55,058 bases of DNA from Candidatus Kapaibacterium sp. (GTDB taxonomy: Bacteria > Bacteroidota > Ignavibacteria > Kapaibacteriales > UBA7675), in NCBI GenBank assembly GCA_028284775.1, contig JANQRB010000172.1:1-55058 (forward strand). The letters run 5' to 3'. Made by a program: the position numbers and the translations under genes. Positions 43,746 through 52,666 of this stretch are shown piece after piece (position 1 is the first letter of the stretch; each line of letters begins with the position of its first letter). A model generated the notes under the pieces. The model made no database searches and was not told the origin of the DNA. It saw nothing but the letters and a program-made list of their open reading frames with translations.

Positions 43746-44805
43746 GGCCTTCCTCCCCGATTGGTATTTCCATATGCGCTGTGACTAACGCGCCCTCGCT
43801 TCGCAGCAGCAGCGAGGCTTGCGGACCGCAAAGCAGGCGCAGACGCTCACGCGTATTTTGCAGCCCCAGGCCGGGCGCATCCGATGACCGGCCGTTTGCC
43901 CGCGGACTCTGCACCTCCACCACGCAGCATCCTTCCGCTTTGCGGGCGCTGATCCGAATGCAGCCGCCGCCCGGCAGCCGGGCTATTCCGTGTTTGATGC
44001 CGTTTTCAACCAGCGTCTGTATCGCCATCGGCGGCACCTGCACCGCCAGACAATCAGGCGCTATTTGGCACTGGCTCTGCAGGCGTTCGTCGAAACGGAT
44101 TTCTGCGATCCGCAGATACTCACGGACCATCTCCATCTCGTGCTCCAGACTTACGGTCTGGCTGTCGCCGGAGTCCAGTGCATAACGGAGAATATTTGAC
44201 AGGTGGGTAACGGCGTCGCGCGCCTTGCGGGGTTCATCCACAATCAGGGCCCGGATACTGTTAAGCGCATTGAAGAGAAAATGCGGGTTGACCTGCGACT
44301 TCAGGGCGCGCAACTCCGCGTCTTTCACGGCCGCCTCCAGCTTCCACCTGCCCAGCTCCGCCTCGCGATGGCGCCGGAAATAGTGATAGCCGAAATACAA
44401 AGCGGACCAAAGAAGCATCGTACCGCTGCCGTCGATCACATCGCGCACGAAGAGCAGGGCGGCGGCGTCCAGTTCGTTTGCGAGGGGCTTGACGAGGACG
44501 TAAGAAGCGGTAAAGACCAGTTTCCATACCAGTGCGCTGAGCAAACTCGCGAGCAACACCCGCGGCAGAAGTTGTCGCAAGGACAGATGCGTCCATTGGC
44601 TGCGGCGCACATACAGCCGTAGCAGGTGGCTTGTGGCAAAGCCGATCGAAACGGATAAAACGACCAGGCCGACACGCTGCCAGGATTTCGGATAGACAAT
44701 CAGGGGCAGGGCAAACATCGCCGCCAGATAGAACAGCCAGCCGAGTATCTGACAGATCCAGTAGGGTCCCAGTTTGCGCAGCAGGAGCAGACCGATCTGA
44801 TTCAT
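43726..44805 (-). CDS. LytS-type sensor histidine kinase
   Basis: The start is set at the ATG at 44805, with GGACGGA upstream and a membrane segment right after it; the open frame extends to 44970 through sequence without such features. The 359-residue protein has four likely membrane helices (residues ~10-140), a short coiled coil, then the His_kinase family marks: H-box QVNPHFLFNALNSIRALI (His near 190), N-box VPPMAIQTLVENGIKHGI and G-box PGLGLQNTRERL. It has no separate extracellular domain, so it probably senses a membrane or envelope state. It is the cognate kinase of the overlapping LytTR regulator. Confidence 0.92.
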   Translation of the reverse strand: MNQIGLLLLRKLGPYWICQILGWLFYLAAMFALPLIVYPKSWQRVGLVVLSVSIGFATSHLLRLYVRRSQWTHLSLRQLLPRVLLASLLSALVWKLVFTASYVLVKPLANELDAAALLFVRDVIDGSGTMLLWSALYFGYHYFRRHREAELGRWKLEAAVKDAELRALKSQVNPHFLFNALNSIRALIVDEPRKARDAVTHLSNILRYALDSGDSQTVSLEHEMEMVREYLRIAEIRFDERLQSQCQIAPDCLAVQVPPMAIQTLVENGIKHGIARLPGGGCIRISARKAEGCCVVEVQSPRANGRSSDAPGLGLQNTRERLRLLCGPQASLLLRSEGALVTAHMEIPIGEEGHESSAH

Positions 44806-44903
44806 AGATTCCGTCCGGAAAGCGGGTCCCGCCGTCGCAGCGGGATGGGGAAACACAATCCGGCACTGAACGTGCCGCATCGGCGCAATGTTGCAAATAA
44901 GGT

Positions 44904-44975
44904 CTGGCTCCGGCCGGCGGACAATCGGATCGATTGGTCCACACTGACCGGAGCCAGGCTGATTGTACAATCAGC
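44904..44975. repeat. nested inverted repeats upstream of the kinase gene
   Basis: CTGGCTCCGG (44904-44913) and CCGGAGCCAG (44948-44957) form 10-bp inverted arms 34 bases apart, and a perfect 18-bp palindrome, GCTGATTGTACAATCAGC, follows at 44958-44975. The group lies ~100-170 bp upstream of the LytS-type gene and ~65-140 bp after the leucine-rich repeat gene. It could be an operator or an RNA structure; there is no T-tract for a terminator. Confidence 0.45.
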
Positions 44976-45040
44976 GAAACAGGTATTTCCAGCAAACGCT
45001 TTGGACTCTGCTGCGTGTTCCCGCGTACAGTCCGCGGCCG

Positions 45041-47647
45041 TCAACGCATTATCTGCAGCTTGCGAACCAGTGTTCGGCCGGGCAGCGACACGCGCAGTAG
45101 ATAGCTGCCGGCGGCGATTCCGCTCGTTGACAGTCGCATCGGGTTCATGTCGGACTGCCCGACATCGACACGCAGAAGAGCTTGACCGCGCAGATCGAGC
45201 ACTTCCACCCGCAGCGGCCTTGCCTCGCCGGTGACACGCAGCATCAGTTCGTCGCGGGCGGGCTGCGGTCCGAGGATCAAGAGGGGCTCGGGCTCGTCAA
45301 AGTCGACTGAAGAAGGCTGCCCGAACGAGAGCGATTGAGTCCGTTGCCAGAGCGTCAGATCGGTAACCAGGGAATTACGGACTTCACAGGTATAATCGCC
45401 GAGATCATCCTCAGCGATATCGTCTAGTTGAAGTTCGCGGGCCGTGGCCCCGGACAGCGACATTCCGTTACGATACCATTGGTACAGGGAAGATCCGCCG
45501 CGGTCGGCGGCACGCAGGCTGATGCTGCCGCCTTCCGGCCGGCGGTGCGCCCTGACCCTGCCGATGCTGTCCTGCGGGACGTACACAAACTGGGCCGGGC
45601 TCGTGAGGTTGGGTTCCAGCGACTCGAAAGCCAATCTGTTGTTCATCACGACGACCTGCATCAGCGAGGCGGCGGCGGCGCTGAAATCAGGCAATGCGCT
45701 CAGTTCGTTGTCGTGCAGGCGCACTACGCTGATACTATCGGAGCTGAACACCTCGGCCGGAACCGCGCCGCTCAGACGGTTTGAATCGAGCGCCAGAGTC
45801 TGGACGAAGCGCAGGCCGCCGAGCGCGGCAGGAATCGTGCCGCTGAGCTCATTGTCGTTGAGCACCAGAATCCGCAACTCCCTGAGATTGCCCAGCTCCG
45901 GCGGGATTGATCCGCTGAGCCGGTTGTTACCCAGTCCCAGCCGCGTCATGGTGGTCAGCTTGCCCAATTCCGACGGTATCGACCCGCTGAGCTCGTTATC
46001 GACCAGATTCAGCCAGCCGATAGACCTCAGGTCCCCCAATTCGGAAGGTATCGGGCCTTCGAGGCGATTGAGCGCAATGTCCAGCTCGAATAAAGCTGCG
46101 AGGCGACCCAGCTCCGGCGGAATCCGGCCTTCGAGCTGATTGATCGGCAGGCGCAATACCCGCAGGCGCGACAATGTGCCAAGCTCTGCCGGGATCGAAC
46201 CGCTGAGCTGATTGCTCCACAGACTTATTTCTTCTAGCTGGCTCGCCTGTGCCAATGCCGCCGGTATGCTGCCGCTCAGACGGCACTGGTCGATGTGCAG
46301 CATCCTCAGATTCGGCAGATTGCCCAGATCGGCGGGAATCGAACCGCTGAACTCGTTCAGCATGATGTAGATCCATTCCAGGGCCGTCAGCTCGCCCAGC
46401 CATGCCGGCACACTGCCCGTGAGATTGTTCCAGAACAGCACTAATTGGCGTAGGTTCTTGAGATTGCGCAGTTCGACCGGCAGGTCGCCCGATAAAAGAT
46501 TCTGATTGAGGTACAGCCACTCGAGGTTTGCAAGCGTTCCGAGCTCCGGCGGGATCGAACCGCGCAGACGGTTGTTCCACAAGAGTAACTGCCGCAGATT
46601 GCGGGCATTCGCCAACTCGGCCGGTATCGAGCCGGTCAGTTGATTGCCGGAGAGCGACAAGAGACTGAGGTTTGTCAGGTTGCCGAGTTCGGCCGGAATC
46701 GTGCCGCCCAGGGGATTGATGTGCAGCTCCAGCGTGTCGAGCAGATTGAGATTGCCTAACTCGACAGGGATTCCGCCTCGCAGTTGATTCTGCCAGAGCT
46801 GCAAATTGCGAAGTCGCTCGAGCCGGCTCAATTCCGCGGGAATCGTACCGCTCAGATTATTGGAAGCCAGGTTGAGGCGCACCAGGCTGCCCATGTCGCC
46901 CAGCTCGGGCGGGATCGATCCGCTCAATTGATTCACGGCGAGGTTGAGAGTTTCCAGGTTCGAAAGCTTCGTCAGCTCGACCGGAATCGTTCCGCTCAGC
47001 GAGTTATTCCAAAGCAGGAGCAGACGCAGGGCCGACATTTCGCCGATGGCGGCCGGAATTGATCCGCTGAGATTGTTGAATGGCAAAACTACTTGTTCCA
47101 GTATTTGCAGCTTGCCCAGTTCGGCGGGTAGCGGACCGGTTAACTGATTGCTGAACATATATAGTGTCTGCAGGGCCGTCAACTCGCCGATCGCGGCCGG
47201 CAGCTGTCCGCTGAGATTATTGTTCTGAAGTTGCAGCGAGGCAACACGGTCATTGACCACCACAACGCCGAACCACTCGTCCAGCGGACGCTCGCTGAGC
47301 CAATTACTGTTGTCCGTCCAGGCCGGCCCACCGCAGGCATCGTACAATTCCAGCAGGGCCAGCGAATCGTCGAGACGTGAGTCAGCCAGCACAGCGTCCC
47401 GCGCTGCACTTCGTACAGAGCGATTCAGCGTATGGGTTGCGGGATCGGGCAGTTGAAAGCGATGCAATGACTCCAGCGTGTTGTCAAGAATACGCTGCAA
47501 GCGGCTTGCCTGCGCCTCCCGCAAAACTACGCTGTAGTCTGAAGCGTCGGCGCTGAAGGCGGCGTCGCCCGGCACAGCGGAGAGTTGAGAGTTGCAGGCC
47601 AGCGCCAGGCCCACACAAAGCAATGATCGTAAAACACGGTTCTTCAT
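45041..47647 (-). CDS. secreted leucine-rich repeat protein with Ig-like and T9SS sorting domains
   Basis: The 868-residue product has a signal peptide (MKNRVLRSLLCVGLALACNS), an N-terminal cap with ALLELYDACGGPAWTDNSNW and LDEWFGV, then about 21 tandem 24-residue repeats of plant-type LxGxIPxELGxLxxLxxLxL pattern (for example LSGSIPAELGTLSRLRVLRL). An Ig-like domain (SLYQWYRNGMSLSG ... EDDLGDYTCEVRN) and a T9SS sorting domain (LGPQPARDELMLRV ... IAAGSYLLRVSLP) follow. It should sit on the cell surface and bind protein or glycan ligands. The divergent region of ~308 bp (47648-47955) before the next gene should hold both promoters; no further site is supported there. Confidence 0.9.
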   Translation of the reverse strand: MKNRVLRSLLCVGLALACNSQLSAVPGDAAFSADASDYSVVLREAQASRLQRILDNTLESLHRFQLPDPATHTLNRSVRSAARDAVLADSRLDDSLALLELYDACGGPAWTDNSNWLSERPLDEWFGVVVVNDRVASLQLQNNNLSGQLPAAIGELTALQTLYMFSNQLTGPLPAELGKLQILEQVVLPFNNLSGSIPAAIGEMSALRLLLLWNNSLSGTIPVELTKLSNLETLNLAVNQLSGSIPPELGDMGSLVRLNLASNNLSGTIPAELSRLERLRNLQLWQNQLRGGIPVELGNLNLLDTLELHINPLGGTIPAELGNLTNLSLLSLSGNQLTGSIPAELANARNLRQLLLWNNRLRGSIPPELGTLANLEWLYLNQNLLSGDLPVELRNLKNLRQLVLFWNNLTGSVPAWLGELTALEWIYIMLNEFSGSIPADLGNLPNLRMLHIDQCRLSGSIPAALAQASQLEEISLWSNQLSGSIPAELGTLSRLRVLRLPINQLEGRIPPELGRLAALFELDIALNRLEGPIPSELGDLRSIGWLNLVDNELSGSIPSELGKLTTMTRLGLGNNRLSGSIPPELGNLRELRILVLNDNELSGTIPAALGGLRFVQTLALDSNRLSGAVPAEVFSSDSISVVRLHDNELSALPDFSAAAASLMQVVVMNNRLAFESLEPNLTSPAQFVYVPQDSIGRVRAHRRPEGGSISLRAADRGGSSLYQWYRNGMSLSGATARELQLDDIAEDDLGDYTCEVRNSLVTDLTLWQRTQSLSFGQPSSVDFDEPEPLLILGPQPARDELMLRVTGEARPLRVEVLDLRGQALLRVDVGQSDMNPMRLSTSGIAAGSYLLRVSLPGRTLVRKLQIMR

Positions 47648-47955
47648 AGCTCAATACTTGGCTTAGTTTTAGCTCATTAATTATAAGTGAAAAGTGTCCG
47701 GCCCCCCGGCACAGAGTGTTGTGATAGAGGCCAAGCTGCGACCCTGGGCCCCGCTATGCAGGTGAATTGGTATCGGCGGCGAAATAAAATGATGAACGGC
47801 CGGACTGTCTGACGAAACTCGGAGAGAGATTTTCCTTACAAGGGGCCGACCGAATTTTTTGTAACGAGTTCGGAGCTTGTGGTTTCGGTTCTCGCTTGCG
47901 GCCGCAAGAACAGCTATTCCTTTTACCTTCATTGCCAATGCCGGAGATTACGCTC

Positions 47956-50115
47956 GTGAATTCACTGCTACGTCGTCTCGTATCCAACTGCAATCGAGTA
48001 TTCCTCTTTGCGATTTTCATTTTGAGCGCCCTTCTTGGCGGCCCGGCGGAAAGTGCGGCCGGAGACATTGACTGGATTCGTACCAATGGTCCCGCCGGCG
48101 GCTATGTTATTGCACTGGCTGCTGATAGTGATGGAAGGGTTCTGGCGGCCACGGTGTCGGGCGGCCTGTGGCTCTCGCGGGACAATGGCAGCACATGGGA
48201 GCGTCCCGGCCAGCCGCCGGCAACTCCTCGTGGTATTACCTTTGGAACGGACGCCATCTATTGTGTCCTCCCGGTCAAGGCGATCGTCCGATCAACCGAC
48301 GAAGGCCTGTCCTGGAAAACCCTCGATGCCCCGGCGGCCGCTTCGACCTTCGGCAATCCCCTGCTGGCGCGCGGAGCGCAAGAGATTTACCTCAATGCAG
48401 GAGACGGGCTCTACCGCTCTAAAACGCGCGGGCTGGCCTGGGCTTCTCTGCCTATCCCTTTTGACGCAGAAGGCCGTCTGACGGCGCTGACAACTTTTGG
48501 CGACGAGGAGCTGTATATCGCGGTGAAATCCGAGCCGGGACTGCTGCGTTCCACAGACAACGGATTCTCCTGGACGGCAAAGGGCGTGTCGACACTTCCC
48601 AGCGAAGTGCGTGCCCTTGCAATGAATTCACAGGCTGAAATTTTTGCCCTGCAGCGCAGCCGAGCGGGAGTGCCGTCCCGTCTGCTCCGTTCGAGCGATC
48701 GCGGCGATACCTGGCTGCTCGAAGCGGATTCGCTCAGAACGCCGCAATTTCTGACCATGACGTCGGGGGACGACCTCTTTGTCGGCTTGAACGGCGGCAT
48801 TATCCTGCAGCGCCGCTCGGATAATGCCGAATGGGAGCCTGTGTCATCCATTCCGGCGGGCTTATTAGTCCGCGCATTGACCGAGACTTCTTCGGGTCGA
48901 TTGCTGATAGCAACACAGAAAGGAATCTATGCTTCGGATGATCGGGCCGAAAGCTGGCGGGAGTCGAACAGTGGCCTCACCAGCATTGCGGCCCAAATCG
49001 CGCACTTCCCTCAGAACGGCTTGCTGGCGGTATCGCAGAGTTCCGGAACGTTTCGCAGCAGCGACCGCGGCGATACCTGGCGACAGATTCAGGAACCGGG
49101 CAGTCTGGCGATCGAAGAGCTCGCCGACGGCAGCCTCATCTCCGGCATCGGCGAACGGGGAGTGATTCTCTCGACAGACCGCGGCGATACCTGGCGCGAG
49201 GCCAATCCGCAGTACTGGGGTCCGATCTGCGAGCAGCGCTACTGCCTGTTTAATAATTTTACGCAGGCGGAAAATGGCGACATCTACCTGCTTTTGGACC
49301 AAGAGAATTTGTTAGTGTCGCAGGATGGCGGCTTTCAGTGGCGGGAGCTCATCACCAGGGTTGGAGCCGGTACGAATGCCGCGATCTGGAACAACACCAG
49401 TATTTATTTCGCCGGTGAACGCCTCCGCATAACGCGCGACTTCGGCCTTTCCGTTTCGACTGTCGATGCGATCCCCGCGCAAACAAGTGTTAGCCAGGTT
49501 GTTAACGCCGGAAATCGCTTCATCGCAGCCGGAACGGTATTCGGAATTTTTCTGACCCGTGACGACGGCCTGACCTGGGAACAAACCCTGACGCAGCAGC
49601 TTATCCGGCATCTCGCAGTGACGACAAAAGGCGCTATGGCGGCCCTTAGCCTGGACAGTGTATTCGTCGCCGGCGATGCCGGTTTGAACTGGCAGAGCAG
49701 TGCTTTGCCTCAGCTGGTCCGCCAGGAAGCGCTGGGAGTGGCGCTGGATGAGGCGGGGACAATTTTCCTGAGCAGCAACGAAGGCATCTTCCGCAGCAGC
49801 CGACCGGTTGTTTCGCACGTGCTGCCGGGGACGGCGGCAGAAACAGAAACGTCCGCCGCATCGATCGTGCCCGCGATACACAGCCATATCTCGGTATCCA
49901 CGCTGGAGCTCCGCTACGAACTTCGCCATGCGGCTTCGGTGGAAATTGGCCTGTACACTCTTCAAGGCGCTAAGCTCTACCATTCCCGGCAACGTCCGCT
50001 CTTGCCCGGGAGCCACGTTTTCACGATCGCGACCGCCGGACTGGCAGCCGGTCCGTACCTTGTAATACTAAAGGCCGGCGATGAACGCCACGCCCGGATG
50101 CTCCTGCTTAAGTAA
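47956..50115 (+). CDS. BNR/YCF48-type repeat protein with T9SS sorting domain
   Basis: The start is set at the GTG at 47956, with GGAG at 47943-47946; in-frame ATGs at 47896 and 47938 have no such site. The 719-residue product has a signal peptide (VFLFAIFILSALLGGPAESA), about eleven BNR/YCF48 blades (LWLSRDNGSTW, LLRSTDNGFSW, TFRSSDRGDTW, LLVSQDGGFQW, IFLTRDDGLTW), enough for two propellers, and a C-terminal T9SS sorting domain with a slightly unusual entry (HISVSTLELRYEL ... LAAGPYLVILKAGDERH). It lacks the fibronectin III-like domains of the two related proteins in the trios. A surface role is expected; no enzyme motif is seen. Confidence 0.8.
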   Translation: MNSLLRRLVSNCNRVFLFAIFILSALLGGPAESAAGDIDWIRTNGPAGGYVIALAADSDGRVLAATVSGGLWLSRDNGSTWERPGQPPATPRGITFGTDAIYCVLPVKAIVRSTDEGLSWKTLDAPAAASTFGNPLLARGAQEIYLNAGDGLYRSKTRGLAWASLPIPFDAEGRLTALTTFGDEELYIAVKSEPGLLRSTDNGFSWTAKGVSTLPSEVRALAMNSQAEIFALQRSRAGVPSRLLRSSDRGDTWLLEADSLRTPQFLTMTSGDDLFVGLNGGIILQRRSDNAEWEPVSSIPAGLLVRALTETSSGRLLIATQKGIYASDDRAESWRESNSGLTSIAAQIAHFPQNGLLAVSQSSGTFRSSDRGDTWRQIQEPGSLAIEELADGSLISGIGERGVILSTDRGDTWREANPQYWGPICEQRYCLFNNFTQAENGDIYLLLDQENLLVSQDGGFQWRELITRVGAGTNAAIWNNTSIYFAGERLRITRDFGLSVSTVDAIPAQTSVSQVVNAGNRFIAAGTVFGIFLTRDDGLTWEQTLTQQLIRHLAVTTKGAMAALSLDSVFVAGDAGLNWQSSALPQLVRQEALGVALDEAGTIFLSSNEGIFRSSRPVVSHVLPGTAAETETSAASIVPAIHSHISVSTLELRYELRHAASVEIGLYTLQGAKLYHSRQRPLLPGSHVFTIATAGLAAGPYLVILKAGDERHARMLLLK

Positions 50116-50699
50116 GCGTCGATCGATCTTCGGTTCATTGGATCAAAGTTTGCTTTTAAGATAATTTCGATTCCCGGGGAAAAGATATGGCACCTGGGAT
50201 CAATAAGGGACCAGGCTAAACAGAGCTGCAGCCTTTACGAGATTTTTTGCGCCTTGCTAAGAATTACTTTGCGCTGAAGATCGGGAGATAGTATATTGCT
50301 CCCCGGCCGATATACCAACCAGCCCATACTAAATTACACGGCCGCCAAAAGACCAGCATCCAGCTCAGAGCAATAGATATAATTGCTCATTATTATTACA
50401 ACAACTGATCAACAAATCACGCGCCAAGTCTTGATTGATCGGTTAATATAAATATTACTTACCAGCGCAGTTCCAGGAGTTGCGTTCGAACAAGTGCTGA
50501 AGAAGATAATACGTACGCCTCGAAGCGTCTTTCTTACGATGACGATACTGCCATAACTTCCAAGCTCAAAGCCACATGGCTGTACCACGGCCGGGTTCCG
50601 CTTGTTGCTGGCCAGAGCTGACCGGTGCTTTTCACTGAGCATGACCTCCACTGCTGTTTAAACAACATCTATTACTCTCGTAATTTTAGGAATAACAGT
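50116..50699. other. 584-bp AT-rich noncoding stretch
   Basis: No gene is supported. The region is AT-rich around 50310-50460 and 50650-50699, the latter holding the AGGAA ribosome site (50687-50691) of the next gene. I see no hairpin with a T-tract after 50115. Confidence 0.4.
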
Positions 50700-51263
50700 A
50701 TGAAAATCCGCAGGATGTACTTTAGTGCCCTTGCCATTGCGGCACTATACTCTTTCGCTCTCGTCAATAATTCCGATGCCCAAAGTCTCTGCGACTTCGA
50801 CTGTGAAGGCTCTACACGCTGTACGCTGGAAATCAACGGCGTCGAAGTAGTCGTTGGCGGCGTTAACTTTATTGACGGCAGCGATCCGGAAGACGTCGAC
50901 GATACTGAAAAAGAAGTGCAAATCCTTTGTAAAGATCTTTCCTGGAAACAGGGCAATCGACGCGGTCAGGCAAAGAACGATCCTGACAAGCGGTCGACGA
51001 TTCGTATCAAGAGTCTGGACCCGAACGGTGATCCCTTTTATCCGGCGGCGGTTGAAGTGACGTCTTACATGGTCGTCACGATCGACGATGTGAAATTCAC
51101 CAGCAATGATCCCCTGGTATTGCGTTCGACGGAACGTGTCAGATCCTGGCCAATGGAAGAAGCTGTGACCTACAAACTCACGGAAGACGTCACCTACGTT
51201 GATGACAATAATCGCAAGCTGACCTTCAAAGCAGGCAGCACGGCAACAATGAAAGGGGCATAA
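50700..51263 (+). CDS. small secreted protein, unknown family (paralog 1)
   Basis: The start ATG at 50700 has AGGAA eight bases upstream. The 187-residue product has a signal peptide ending near Ser-Asp-Ala-Gln, then CDFDCEGST.CTLEI.G, VVVGGVNFIDGSDPEDV, a third cysteine pair region (ILCKDLSW), FYPAAVEVTSYMVVTIDD and TYKLTEDVTY. It is rich in Asp, Glu, Lys and Thr and lacks a T9SS domain or lipobox. No family is recognised. A close paralog lies 585 bp downstream. Four cysteines conserved between the two copies suggest disulfides and an extracytoplasmic place. Confidence 0.75.
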   Translation: MKIRRMYFSALAIAALYSFALVNNSDAQSLCDFDCEGSTRCTLEINGVEVVVGGVNFIDGSDPEDVDDTEKEVQILCKDLSWKQGNRRGQAKNDPDKRSTIRIKSLDPNGDPFYPAAVEVTSYMVVTIDDVKFTSNDPLVLRSTERVRSWPMEEAVTYKLTEDVTYVDDNNRKLTFKAGSTATMKGA

Positions 51264-51309
51264 GCTTAACTACTCCTCCACAGGTATACGTTAGGTTTAC
51301 AGTCTTACA

Positions 51310-51350
51310 ATTGAGAGCCGGGTTGTTCGTCAGCCCGGCTCTCAATGTTT
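51310..51350 (+). terminator. Rho-independent terminator
   Basis: A perfect 13-bp stem (ATTGAGAGCCGGG at 51310-51322 with CCCGGCTCTCAAT at 51334-51346) with an 11-base loop is followed by a short GTTT. It ends the first small secreted-protein gene. Confidence 0.75.
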
Positions 51351-51848
51351 GAAAAAAATGTTAAATGATTCACAGCTAAGGGCAACCGAATTCTTAAGTG
51401 ATTTTTTTATTGCAGTTAAAACCGACGCATGCTATATTGGCATCGGCTTCACTGCCAATCAGCCCACAATAAAAAAGATACGTTACACAACACTAGCTTT
51501 TAACAGAGCAATCACTGCCAGATACCAGCTCTAGTCAGCGCATATCAATCATTTAACAACTAATCTCAGTCTACACATACGGTCAGCTCGGCAGAAGGTA
51601 GATACAACCACTCTTTACCGGCGCTACGCCGGCAGCTAATGGTATAGAGTGCAAATTGCAAACACTGTAAAACACCGCACCCCGACCTGACCGACCACAT
51701 TACAACCGGCATTGGGCCTGCAGAATCAGTGCAAGCCTGAAATCGTATTGAGTACAATTCGGATTATCCCGAATGTATCGGTGCGGCCGGGTCAGCATTA
51801 CTCTTAAACTACGTGTTTTTAAACATTTCTATTAAGGTTATTGTAGTT
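51351..51848. other. ~500-bp noncoding stretch between the two paralogs
   Basis: No convincing gene is present. A 61-codon frame begins at 51349 but lies directly on the terminator tail and has no ribosome site. The last ~40 bases are AT-rich and hold AAGG (51833-51837) before the next start. Confidence 0.4.
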
Positions 51849-52409
51849 ATGACAACTCGTAAATTGTTAATGAGCGCGCTTGCGATCGCAGCGGTCTACA
51901 CCTTTGTTTTTGTTGTGGATACCGACGCCCAGAGCGTCTGCGACTTCGACTGTGAAGGTTCCACCCTTTGCACGCTGGAAATCGACGGTATGGAAGTTGT
52001 GGTTGGCGGCGTCAACTTTATGGACGGTACCGATCCCGATGACGTATCTCCGACGGAAAAAGAAGTAAAGATCAAGTGCAAAGACCTTTCGTGGCGCAAA
52101 GGCAACAACTCGGGCGAAGCCCGCAACGACCGGGATAAAGATTCAAAAATCACGATTACCAGCAATCAATCGGACGGCGATCCTTTCTATCCGGCGAGCG
52201 CCAAAGTGGTTTCCTACGTCATTGTTAAAATTGACGGCGAAGAGTACACAAGCAAAGACCCGCTTGTACTGGAATCATCCGATGAAATCAGATCGTGGCC
52301 GAGCGAAGAGGAAGTGACCTACAAGCTGCAGGAAGACGTCACCTATGAAGGCGCAAACGGCAAAGTCGTCTTCAAGGCCGGTGGTACGGTCACGATGAAA
52401 GGCTCCTGA
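51849..52409 (+). CDS. small secreted protein, unknown family (paralog 2)
   Basis: The 186-residue paralog of 50700-51263 has the same layout: signal peptide ending near Thr-Asp-Ala-Gln, CDFDCEGSTLCTLEIDG, VVVGGVNFMDGTDPDDV, IKCKDLSW, FYPASAKVVSYVIVKIDG and TYKLQEDVTYEGANGKVVF, ending in TVTMKGS. Identity looks well above half over the full length. It has its own promoter region and terminator, so the two copies are separately expressed. Function unknown. Confidence 0.75.
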   Translation: MTTRKLLMSALAIAAVYTFVFVVDTDAQSVCDFDCEGSTLCTLEIDGMEVVVGGVNFMDGTDPDDVSPTEKEVKIKCKDLSWRKGNNSGEARNDRDKDSKITITSNQSDGDPFYPASAKVVSYVIVKIDGEEYTSKDPLVLESSDEIRSWPSEEEVTYKLQEDVTYEGANGKVVFKAGGTVTMKGS

Positions 52410-52452
52410 TAGACATCGCAATTTCGGGGCTGTCAAAGCGATTGAAGACCAT

Positions 52453-52490
52453 GAAGAGGCGGATGGCCATCCGCCTCTTCTTTGTTATTT
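52453..52490 (+). terminator. Rho-independent terminator with 28-bp palindrome
   Basis: A perfect 28-bp palindrome (52453-52480, arms GAAGAGGCGGATGG and its complement) is followed by TTTGTTATTT. It lies 43 bases after the second small secreted-protein gene. Confidence 0.85.
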
Positions 52491-52602
52491 AATTGCCGGT
52501 AGTACCACGGTCGCCGAATTTTGCTTGTCTCCCCCGTCCTGCTCCCGAGCGCTCGCCGAAGATTGACTGCGCTTCCGGACTACAGAGAAGTTTCAAGGAG
52601 TA

Positions 52603-52645
52603 ATAATAAAATAATGCCGTGCCACGGCGCGTGTGGCACGGCATT
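52603..52645 (-). terminator. Rho-independent terminator for the choice-of-anchor D gene
   Basis: A 13-bp perfect stem (AATGCCGTGCCAC at 52613-52625 with GTGGCACGGCATT at 52633-52645) with a 7-base loop is followed, on the minus strand, by ATTTTATTATT. It lies 21 bases after the stop of the minus-strand gene. Confidence 0.85.
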
Positions 52646-52666
52646 CGTGTGGACAGCAATGCCGTG

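Noticed and set aside
51349..51534. A 61-codon gene between the two small secreted-protein genes
   Set aside because: It begins on the tail of a terminator, has no ribosome site and its composition is that of AT-rich intergenic DNA.
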